Source: Lepturacanthus savala
Lineage: Eukaryota; Chordata; Actinopteri; Scombriformes; Trichiuridae
NCBI GenBank assembly: GCA_030544235.1
Contig: CM060463.1
Coordinates: 18,415,690 to 18,479,689 of the forward strand
Length of the DNA: 64,000 nucleotides
Direction: 5' to 3'
The notes under the pieces were generated by a model. It saw only the letters and a list, made by a program, of their open reading frames with translations, had not been told where the DNA came from and did not search any database. Below are positions 53,620-64,000 of this stretch, one piece after another. Within the stretch, counting starts at the first letter, position 1, and the number at the start of each line of letters is the position of its first letter. Made by a program: the position numbers and the translations under genes.

Positions 53620-55250
53620 TAACACTCAAATGAGTCATTTTGGAATGTTTTTTTCTTAAGACTTAATGAATTGTTTATCTTCAGACAAAATACATATTGT
53701 TAGTCCTGCACTTGTATGATGGTCCAACACTAGTCTGGCTTACTGGATGACTGTGGGTATCAGCCCACCATTGGCTGACTATTTTAGTCGGCATTCTCCT
53801 CCCCTTCTGCTGTCTTTGTGTTATTGTTTTCAAAATCCCCATCTGCTACATGAAACAACAACAACAGCCCAGAGCTAGAAACCTACATGCTGAAAAATAG
53901 CAAGTTGTTCTTTATTATAATTTTAATGCCAAAGGCAAAAAAAGTAGACACTGCTACAGCCTATTGCTGTGACACTGTTCTGTCCTCTGTTTCAGTGCAT
54001 AATAACCGAGTACCACATCTGTACCATTCAATAGCAGTAGCTGTATAACCCCTCAAAGTTAATGAGACAGGGTAGAGAGAACATGGCGACCACTTCTACT
54101 GAAGTTTTTCTTTAGTGTCGTCGCCTTGGACACAATTTTTTCATGAATATTTAGTTTTACCAAATAACTGATTTTTGCTTTTGGGAAAATTATTCTAGTG
54201 ACCTAACAATATTTTACATAGATGTAATCTATTAATTAACCTCATATGCACCATGAGTTAGTATTTTTATTTGATATTCTTATAGGAGTGTAGTGAGTAT
54301 TGTTCAGATTCCTTTCAATTTGCTGCGTTGTTGGAGTTTTACGACACATTTAATTGTATTCATGGAATCCGGACCAAGCATAATAATAAACATTTCCATG
54401 GAAATTTAAATAAATAAAATTATAGCCAGTGGCTAGTTTCTATCCTTGGTCTCTTGGCAGGTTGATAATAACATAAAAACAACATATATTATCGAACAGC
54501 TGGACACAGATCACAGTAGAAACTGGGACAGGGTCACACATTATGAAGACATTTTTAGACAGGACAACATATAATAAAAGATAACATGTTTATGACTAGG
54601 TTTAAAGTGCACATGCTAGGATGTTAAAGAGCTAAAGTGCTTATAAATATAGCACAAGTATTTGATGCTATGCAAGTGCAAGTGCTAATGCAAATATAAG
54701 CATTATTACACAATAGAATTACAGATACATAAAGACATATGTAGGCGTAGTTATATTCTGGCTTGTTCATGGTCATAGTTTCAGAATACAGGCAGAGCTC
54801 TTGACATGACAAATGCACCCATAGCATTATACAGTAGTGCAGTAACTGTCTACCTTAAAATAAGGACTATACTCATTGCAATTAAGTAAAGATACATCAA
54901 CACCCAATGCTCAGAACAATATGGGCAAGACCCTGTGTAAAATTGCACTGCAATGCACTGGTCCAATTTTCAAAGCACTTTTGGCAACATAGGTGTATAA
55001 CACAGATGTACAATCTTACATCCTCCTTATAAGCTTCTTCATTTCCCTTTACAATGACATTCAATTTGTAAGTATCATGTATTTATAGGATGAATAGCAC
55101 AGCTAAGAAGTGGGTGAAGTTTGAAGTGACACGTGTGTTTCCAAACAGAGAAGGAGTTGGATTGGCCAGGATCTGACAGTAATGTTCTGTGTTCTGCTAC
55201 ACATCTATATAGATCAGCTGATTCCATATCATTCAATGCCTCACAAGCTT
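53620..55250. other. Non-coding sequence, nothing recognised
   Basis: Unique AT-rich sequence, short frames without domains. Confidence 0.4.
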
Positions 55251-55251
55251 A

Positions 55252-55271
55252 AAGAGAGAGAGAGAGAGAGA
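55252..55271. repeat. (AG)n microsatellite
   Basis: Ten perfect AG units. Confidence 0.92.
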
Positions 55272-55274
55272 CTA

Positions 55275-58126
55275 TTTGTCCACATTGTGGGTTTGGTTCA
55301 GAAGGAGATGGAAGGCCATTACACAAATGGCAGACAGAAAGAAACTCAGCAGGGGGTGTAAGGGCTGAGTCAACGTAATTGAAGAAAAACTTTGTAGGAC
55401 CTTTTTTTTGTCTGCAGGAATGTGGAGAGAGGTGATTGCACAGAGAATGTGGACACATCTGCAGAGTGGCATCCAATGAAAGCCCTATTTCGAAGGTGCA
55501 AAATCAAGCAACACAATAAGTTAAATGCTGGGGGTTGGAATCCTTTTTTAGTAGGTAGGTAAGTAGGTATCAGGGCACACCTATAGTGATTAGTTAGACC
55601 AAGTTTACATGATTTACATAGTTTTTGAAGGTCTTAGTCTTTGAAGGTCCATGAGACGAAAACATGCCAGCAACATGATACATGACCAGGTCCGATCGAG
55701 CATACAAGTACCATTTTTAAATCAGTTGTCAGAGGTTTGAGATTCATTCAGATGAGCATCAGATCCGGAACGTGTGTGTCATTTTGGACCAGTGATGTAC
55801 TTACTTTTCTAACGTGAAGGTCTTTGACTTATTCATATTATTCACTGATAAAGGCACCATTCATTTCAGTCACACACACAAAGCACAACACTGTTTAATA
55901 ATTAGTCTGTAAATATGAAAGAATAAGGCAAGGACAAATCAATAACACCACATTAACATCTCACTCACTTCTAATGCTTCTTATTTAAAAGGTGTAATCA
56001 TTGGAAAAATATGCAAACAGATACAACAACAATTCTACATACTTTTGTTCTTAAGCACATTTCAAGGTTACTTGCTGCGTAAGTGTCACTGATGAACTTC
56101 AACAATCTGAAGCTAACGATCATATTAACATCTCAGTCACTGTCATGTGCAATCAGTATGCAAACACCACTTCTTCACAACCACTAATGCTTTTAATTTA
56201 AGATAATTTAAAGCTAATCAAGAGGAGGGCAATGCTGCCTATCAATATCCCCTTTGCACATGTATTCTCTCCTTGCATGCACAGTGGTGTGGTTTTCCAT
56301 CCAAAGCTGTCATAAATTGAGTTTTCATCCAGTTTTATGCTGCATCTTTTTTGGGGGGGGTAAGACATATTTGTCATTTATAAACTATTTCTAGCCAGAT
56401 GCAGGATTTTAGTCTAGGACATCTGGATCTGGAGTTAGCTCAGGTAGAATACTGAACTGCTTCTGAGAAACATTGATTGTTAAGGTGAAACAGGTTTATT
56501 CAGTGTGTTTACCTTCAATCATTGCTTTGAGAGGAGGAGGATTATCTGTGGATGATCATGTTTCCTGTAAACACCATCTGAACTGCATCTTGAGTTAATA
56601 AAGATGGTAGATAAGCTAATGATGGTAGCATTTCCCATGATCCCATGCTAAGGCATGATGTCATGTACTTGCAGGTTTGTTATTGTTCAGCTCGAGAGCC
56701 CCCTAGCAGTTTTAGTGCTTTTAATTGTCTATTGTTTATGTGAACCAAGGATCATCTCCACTAAGTATTAATGACTCAAGTTAGCAGGTTGCCTGTTTGT
56801 ATTTTATTATTTAGTCTACAAAGTGACCAGCATCTTGCAAACTTTTCTGGGGAGGTATGCATTTTATAAACACATCCTAAACATCCTTTCTTCTGTTTTA
56901 TTATGTATAGGATTACTAATAAGGGGAGAAATGGGACAAACCTTGAGTGTGTGTCACAGGGTTTGTGTTGCTAGGGATGGAGTGTTGAGACTGTTTGCTG
57001 GCATGGGGCATTTAGTAACTTTACTAATGTCACTCATGTCAGACCACAAGTGTGAATGTTGTCCTCCACCATTAAAATTCAATTGAATGATATCCCCAAT
57101 ATTTATCAATACATACTGCATAGAAGTCTCCTGTAGACATTTGCAGCAAATTCATAATTTAAAAGAAAGTGAACAACACAACAGTTGCAAACACTCCCTG
57201 TCTGATATATTATTATTATTATTATTATGTGCATAGAGCTGGAACCAAACAAGATAAGAGAAGTGTTGCATATCAAACACTACAAAGAAATGCATGATGG
57301 TTATGTTATCCATCATCACATGACAATGTAATGTGCCGGTGTTCCAACTGCAGCAGATTGTTCTCGGTATGTTTTATTTTCTCAGCCATTAAACTGACAT
57401 AAGATAGAAAAAGCATCTGAAACACACGTACACACACATACAGTGGACAAAAGCCTAATTTTGTTGGTGTTGCCACTGTTGTAGGATATGGAGGCAAGAC
57501 ACCAACACCCCTTGGTCTTAATAATAAAGGGGATATAATAAGGTCTACTTCATACAGTTAAGTGATGTCTTTGGCTGTGGAGGTGATGACTCTTACCTGC
57601 TGCCCACGAAGGTCTGAGGTACTCAAAGAAAAATATGACATCATGGTGATGTGCGAGTTGAATTGTGGGTCAGGATATCCATTACTGTAAGTGTTCTGAA
57701 GACAATTTACTAATTGTTTATGTTAAAGGCCGTTGCATAAGCAATATCAGGCTTAAAAGTCTATGGTTAGTGGCCTCTAGAGATGAATTACACCCTCCAT
57801 TACAGACCAGCTGGAAGGAACAAGACAAATAGAAAGACACCCTTAAAATCATGATTTACTAATACAACAGTTAAGTAAGCAGTGATATGGCAATTGGCGA
57901 ATGTCTACAAACATGTAATTTGTATACCATGCCACTGTTGCTATCTGTTCACTACTTTCTTTTAATTATAAATTCATCATATACAAAAAATGTATGGGAA
58001 ACATGACAGTGTAAATCCTTTTAGAAGAGTCCAAAATTGCCAATGACAGTAGATTTTCTGTTTGTCGGGTACATTTGGACATGACAAGTGTCAAGTCTAC
58101 TTCACTGTCTCATCTGCTGCTCTGAG

Positions 58127-58130
<4 letters not shown>
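55275..58130. other. Mostly unique non-coding sequence
   Basis: Simple repeats only: GTAGGTAGGTA near 55551-55567, G8 near 56353, (ATT)n at 57207-57228. No coding signal; a frame at 56823-57086 has no domain. Confidence 0.4.

Positions 58131-58166
<36 letters not shown>
58131..58166. repeat. (GT)n microsatellite
   Basis: Eighteen perfect GT units. Confidence 0.96.
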
Positions 58167-58168
<2 letters not shown>

Positions 58169-58169
58169 G

Positions 58170-59625
58170 GATAAGTGCCGAAACAGAGGAGAAGAGAGAA
58201 ATTCAACATGACAAATGACAGCAAAATGCAGCAGAGACTATGTTTATTAAGTTATTTACCTAATATATGTGCACACATTCATTATGAGTCTCTGCTGAGT
58301 TCTGCTGTCATTTATGGTCCTGCTGTGTTTCTCTCCTCTTGTTTCAGCTTGGGCAGGGCTGAACTTTCACACACCTTTCAAAGAGGAAACAGAGAACCTG
58401 AAGTACTGAAATTGACAATAATTACATGTTATGATTGAATTTGTGCTCATTCAAATATGTGATTATGGTTTGATATACTTTAAAAAAGTTTTTTTTTTTT
58501 TATTTATTTATTTTTTTAAATGTAGGGGAAACATATTTCGAGTCTCAACATACAAAGCCCATTGGAAGGAAATATAATGTAAAACTATACAAAATAATTA
58601 ACAAATGATGGGAGATAGTTTTTTAATCAAATGTGAAGTACATAATGGTTATTTTAAACCATGTCTTAATGGTTCATTAATTTATTATTTCATTAATAAA
58701 TAGTGCCTACCCCTAGATCTAATATCCATGTTGATCTAATAGTGTTGCTCCAGACAGGACAACATCTGTCTAATATTTGATTATCATATTCATAGTGAAA
58801 AACGGGATGTGCTTGACATCAAAGAACACTGGAAATGAGACTGAGATAAGGGACATTACAATAACAGCTCTGTGTTTCAACTGAAGATTATCTTTAACTG
58901 GAATAATCTTCTAATCATTTTGTAGATCAATTCTTACGCATTCCAGCATCACATGACAGCTGGAGGTAAGGAACATATACATCACAGTGAAACAGTGGAC
59001 AGCAGTTATGTGAGAAATAGTGATTCCTCAAAAAAGAAAATGCTGATCTGGTGCTTGAAAGACAAAAAATAGGTTTGATTTCAATGGCCATTGCTCAAAA
59101 TGGCATTAGTGGATGATAATAATCCTGCTAATGTTGACCCAAGACAACAGAAATAAGGACTTGGTGTTGCTGAATGAGTCGACACTGACAACAGAGCAGG
59201 CTGACTGCGTGGTGCTAAACTCCCAGCCCACCAGGCAGAGCCTGGGTGAGAGGGCCGGAGCTGGGGAGATAGAATACAAGCTCTCTGTGCACTGACACTA
59301 TCAAAAGGACACAATAACCCCGGGTCTTTCTGCTCGGCCGAATCTCCCTGCTGCTGACAGTTGACAAAGATGCTGCACAGACAGCTCACTCACTGTCTAG
59401 TTGATGATAGGAAGCCACAGAGCAGCACAGCCATCTACCTGAAACATGCAACGACAATGGAAGACAGAGTTCACCGCAAAGCTTATGAGAAAGCAGGGCT
59501 GGTACTATTAATTCTAATATTCATTGCCAGTTAATTAATAATAACTTAATCATGGGAATTCACTTAATTCATGGCCATGACAATGAAAAGTCAACAGCAC
59601 CACTACCACTGCAGTCTGCCATGCT
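58170..59625. other. Unique non-coding sequence
   Basis: No domain or named repeat. T-rich run at about 58488-58518. The frame pair at 59081-59389 overlaps on opposite strands and has no motifs. Confidence 0.4.
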
Positions 59626-59629
59626 GAAG

Positions 59630-59965
59630 TGCCTTAAACTTGCCTGTTTGTTATCAAGGTAACTCAAAAATGATTGAAGGGATTTTCATCAAAGTTTTAG
59701 TGAATGTTGGGAGTGGTACTATGACCAGATGTTTACATTTTGGTAATGATCCATAAGAAATCCTGTTTTCTGGATCACTGAATTATTTTTTTGTTTGGCA
59801 ACATTGCGGTAAATGGACCTTCAAACAGTCACCATCGTTTGGGGCCTCCTGGTGGTGATATCTTACACCTGCATAGTATAGGAGAACAATGTTGGGTGGG
59901 AGTCACAATATGCTTGGCAGACTAGAAAAGCATACTCTCAGAGTGCTTTTCTAGTTAACTTTTCT
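59630..59965 (+). repeat. Dispersed teleost repeat (LINE-tail-like)
   Basis: TTGTTATCAAGGTAACTCAAAA, GGGATTTTCATCAAAGTTTTA, GTGAATGTTGGGAGTGGTAC, GGTAATGATCC, AACATTGCGG and a terminal AGAGTGCTTTTCTAGTTAAC follow the order of a widespread fish repeat, in which the bases normally read TGATGAAATTTTCAGGGAATGTTG and CGAGTGCTTTCTAG. No coding part. Confidence 0.5.
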
Positions 59966-59969
59966 ATTT

Positions 59970-61795
59970 CTATTTAAAAATATCATTTTATATTTAAACA
60001 TCTAAATGCTAATTTATGGATAGAATTTTTGGGGTCTTTGCTGGAAAAAAGCAACCAGTCCAGTGTCCAGTGCTCATCCATATATTGTGCATGTCACATT
60101 GGTGCCAATAGTATACTCTAAACATTATGCAGTTTCTTTTTTTTTCAGTAAACATACATTTTTTTTAATTTAATATTCAAATTGAATATGAACTGTATTC
60201 CTGGAATTTAATGAGTAGAGAGACATACCTAATTTCTGTGCCTTGTCTGTGATTGACTTTCATTATTCTTAATATGCACAGGATCCACTGCCACTAGGTG
60301 CTTGTGTGTATCCATAATTATGCATTTCATCTGTTAATGTCTTTTGTCTTCACACATACACATACAGTTTGTACTTATGAGAGAGACAGTGAAGAGGGAG
60401 GGTGATATAATGGGGCTATATTTAAATGAGTGATCACAGAGAAAGTAAAGAAAGCAACAAAATATTCATATTGAAGAACAGCCACAAAGCATTTGTTTAA
60501 ATGAAGTGCAAACATGTATTTATGTTTGTAAAAAAAAAGAAAAAAAAAAAAGGAAAATACGCTTGTCTTCTGAAAAGTTTCCAGTCGGACCTGATCTGAT
60601 GTATATGCAGAATTATCCTAGAGCCTGTTGTAGATAGTTGCTTACTCAGGCAGGTTTTTATTGATTTTTTTTCCCTTTTTTTTGTCTGATAGAGCAATTA
60701 CATCAAACTTGGAAATCACTTGTCCGGTAGTTTCATGATGCTGCCTCACAGTGCTCCTTTAATTCCACGGAAAACCATTAGCTTCATAGAGCAAATCAAA
60801 TCTTGCATAAAGCGATAACATACAGTCTATCACAGAGCAGACAGTCACGATGAGCCTGTAAGCATCATGCTAGGCAGACTCTGAACAACACACATTACCT
60901 TCCATGATAGTCTCCTTCTCATCTAACTTAGAAACATGAACAGACTTCTCATTCTGCAGCTTAGCTTTGTTGAACAAGCTGCTAAACAAACATTCACCCA
61001 GGAAAGGTACAGTGCTAATGACAGTTAGCAGGGTAGATAGCTAGGTTTCATCTGTTGGTTTTTGCTTTTCAAAATCGCTGATAGTGACACACAAAAAGGA
61101 CCACTTCTGATTGTTGAGGGTAAAATTTGGTCATTGATCGTTTTGCATGTGATTTTTCACTGTTTCTCTCTGTTGAATTTCCTAATATCTACTTTTGATA
61201 AAATAGAAAGACAGCTGGTTGCTGAAGGGTGACTTCATTCATCTGCTCAGATAGCAAAGCAAAAACAAAGCCAGTACAGAGAAAAAGGATGAAGATTTTT
61301 TCTAATGTTGGTCTTTGGATATCAGCTTGGGTTGAAAAAACACTATGACCTTAAGAAAAAAACAACAGAGGTTGAGTGAAATGAATACTGGAACTATTTA
61401 AGAGTAATACTGAGTTGAATCAAGGTAAATAAAGGCATGCTTAAATTTTTCCTCATGGAAATATATTGGTAGTGGCACGCCTGTTGCTCATATTTTTTTT
61501 TATAGTGTATATGAAGTCCTTTTGACATCCCACCTAGAAATGCCACCAAGAAATGGACCAAATTGACAAAGTAAACAAGGGAGAAAATTAAGAGAAGCCA
61601 GGTTAGAATAGGTCAAAATACTGCATCCTAGTGTGGAGAGAGTTTATTTTAGTAGGGGAATGGCAGAGATTTTTAGCAGAGATGTGTTTTTTATGAGGCA
61701 GCTAAATTAATCTAAGGCAAAATTATTTTAAATACCCCAAGGCAATTTATAGTGCTTTTAGATAGGGCTAATTAAAACTAGTCATTAATGATTTA
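59970..61795. other. Mostly unique non-coding sequence
   Basis: No gene recognised. A-rich runs at about 60531-60553 and 61494-61502. The end of this stretch may contain the unrecognisably decayed 5' part of the LINE that follows. Confidence 0.4.
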
Positions 61796-61799
61796 AAGT

Positions 61800-64000
61800 T
61801 ACAGTGTAGCCTAGTGTGGGAAACAGATAATTGTTTGATTTAAGAGAAGGCTGAAAGCAAACAGGAAGGTATTGAGCTTTGATTTGAGATAGCAACATTA
61901 AAAGACATATGGAGACTAATGCACCCGATGGAGAAACACAATACCTTTTATTCAGCAGCCCATAATTCACAGTCTAGACTGGACTATTTCCTGGTGCACA
62001 AGCCATGGGTGGACAATACTCTGCCCTGTAAGTAAGCATATTTCTAAACATAGCAAATTGGAACTTAATATTCTCCTTTCCAAAATTCACATAATGCTTT
62101 AATGTGTGGGGGAACACAATAGGACAAGGAGCAAGTTTATTAATATTGAAATTGGCAGCTAACATGAATACAATATGGGCTTGGTTTCTGCATCATGTAT
62201 ACTGCGGGTAGCTTTAAAAGCTTAGAGGTCAAAGAAGTTAGATAATAGGATATCAAACTCAAAGGAAACAAAAGAAAGAAAATCAACTAAAATTGAAATG
62301 TTAATATTAGACAAATATGAAACATATAAGAACCCCACAATGGAAAATATTTGGAAAGTTCCCAGCGGTAAACATCAACTTAACTCTCTGTAAACTAAAG
62401 AAGTGGAGTATGCACTGTTCAGACATGCTAAATTAGTAAAACAATTAACATAATCTCTGCTGCAAAGGATTAATATGGTAATCAAATAAATAATGAGAAA
62501 GAGATAAATGATACCCAATGGGAATATTTTTGAGACATTTTACCAATCAGAAATAGCACCCTCTGACTACAATAATACTAAACACATGATGGAGCTATTT
62601 CTCAACATCATATGCCATCTATCAATGCTAAGAACAAGCCAAAAACAGGCGGAAGATAACATTAAAACAACACAGCTATCCATTAAATGGCCCCAGGAAA
62701 ATTACCTGACCTTCATGGCCTTCCACAAGATTTCTATTCGTTTCACAACAAATTACTCCCCTAGTCCTGGCACACTATTATAGATATTTAAAAAAAAAAG
62801 TTTATCTACATTATGGAATACTGCATCTCTAATTCTACTTCCACAGAAGGATAAGTACCCTTTGCTCTGTGGGAGTCAGCGATCCCTCTCTATTTTGAAT
62901 CGTTACATTAAGGTATTGGTAAACGCGCTGTAGCTGGTAGTAATAAAATTGGTTCATCCTGACCAAGTTGACTTCATTAGGCAATGGCACAGCTCATAAA
63001 ATATAACTAAAAGGGCAGATAGAAAATCTGCCCACCCCTATCTGCCCACCCCTACCCTAGCAAGGTGCTTAGCTACTGAGAAAGTCTTTGACACAGTGGA
63101 GTGGGGGTACCTGTTTATGGTTTTGGCCCCTCCTGTATCCATTGCATCAGACATTTATACTCTGGTGCCTGAAACTCAATCATTACTAATGTTATGGCTA
63201 TAGCAATAAAAGAGAACACTGACAGACCAAAACTAATGAATTACCACTATATGCAGATGATGTCATCCTATTCCTCTCACTGCCACTTCAGGCAATTACT
63301 GGTTATTTTCCATTTTTTTCTGGATAGAAAGTAAATTGTTTTCGAAACAGACCTTTCCCCTCTCCAATATGGCATCTATGCCTGACTTGAGTTCACCATC
63401 TCAATTCCACATCATGGCATCACATATCTTGTCATTGCATTTCCTTTTGATTTAAGGAATATAACCAAAGTTTACATAAATAAAAAGTCAACTTGAACGG
63501 TGGAGGGGACTTTCTCTCTGGGAAAGTATGGTCTTCCCAAAATGAGTCGATTTACTTAACATGCGGCCAATCCAATTGCCGGATAATCTACAGCTATATC
63601 ATTTGGCTTTCACGTTGAGTAAGTTAATATTGATCATTAGATCTCTTTATTCCAAGCCAACATAAGTTAATATCAAGCAGCAATTTATGTTACTAGATGA
63701 TGTATACATGTATACATGGGTGCTGCTGACAATCTATCTATAACTCCAATAGAGTGAGTGTTGTAGGAGTAGTGTTGATAAAGTGTCTTAACTATACACA
63801 TATATTAGATTTAAATCACATGGAGAAATGAACATGTCAATCTCTCCTGTCCACCTTGGTAGAAATATTCACAACTAAGAAATGCAAACTTGTCAGGAAT
63901 TAAAGACCTTTAACTGGCATCACACTGGGACAAATGTTTATTGGAAAGAGATCAATCTAAAATGAATTCACCTGGAATTTATAAAGCACTCATAGACAAA
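61800..64000 (+). pseudogene. L1-clade LINE ORF2 remnant (endonuclease + RT)
   Basis: Endonuclease C-terminus: LKDIWRLMHPMEKHN then FYSAAHNSQSRLDYFLV at about 61900-62013, with the SRxDYF signature. Pre-RT: IFETFYQSEI near 62525. RT start: HGLPQDFYSFHNKLLP at about 62716-62765, then LLPQKDKYPLLCGSQRS and LILxPDQVDF-type sequence at about 62838-62975. Palm: EKVFDTVEWGYLFMVL near 63080-63127 and LPLYADDVILFLS at 63242-63282. A post-RT phrase LERWRGLSLWESMVFP follows near 63495-63540. Many frameshifts and stops are present. RT blocks between FDTVEW and YADD are mostly deleted. The element continues past the window end. Confidence 0.85.

Overview
This looks like non-coding nuclear DNA from a ray-finned fish, probably a percomorph. 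It is AT-rich, with long (CA)n, (TA)n and poly(A) runs. It carries vertebrate or teleost-type mobile elements: V-SINE copies ending in GACTGACT, a second tRNA-derived SINE, several hAT remnants, a piggyBac remnant, a Tc1 remnant, an L1-clade LINE and a Ty3/Gypsy integrase fragment. Family names come from recognising motifs and remembered repeat sequences; no database search was possible.

I found no convincing exon of a host protein-coding gene, no rRNA gene and no true tRNA gene. All open frames above about 130 codons lie in low-complexity tracts (26.6-27.5 kb, 37.5-38.2 kb), in a transposon (17.1-17.6 kb), or lack any recognisable domain. The window is best read as a gene desert or the inside of a very large intron.

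Layout. 0-7 kb: mostly unique sequence, with pieces of a GGGGCCC-ended MITE and one LINE-tail repeat. 7.2-8.6 kb: broken hAT transposase on +. 10.7-11.0 kb: BED finger remnant on -. 12.5-12.9 kb: a weak two-exon mini-ORF on -. 13.6-18.3 kb: several non-autonomous elements and an hAT C-terminus on -. 19.8-20.4 kb: complex unique sequence that resembles a developmental enhancer. 21.0-21.9 kb: piggyBac remnant. 22.4-25.2 kb: transposon ends and LINE tails. 25.6-27.9 kb: unique CpG-containing sequence interrupted by about 950 bp of purine-rich satellite. 31.4-32.3 kb: Gypsy integrase remnant. 33.75-36.2 kb: degenerate AT-rich tandem array, a SINE, and an hAT-type element with 8-bp target duplications that was later hit by a V-SINE. 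37.5-44.4 kb: minisatellite, 169-bp (CA)n, a complete MITE, a V-SINE, an hAT end and a pair of related repeats. 44.5-61.8 kb: mostly unique sequence with scattered repeats. 61.8-64.0 kb: a decayed L1-like LINE that runs off the end.

I see no novel gene system. The points most worth checking are the nested hAT/V-SINE insertion, the purine satellite inside possible regulatory sequence, the enhancer-like blocks, an 18-bp perfect palindrome centred on TTACGTAA, and the split mini-ORF at 12.5 kb.
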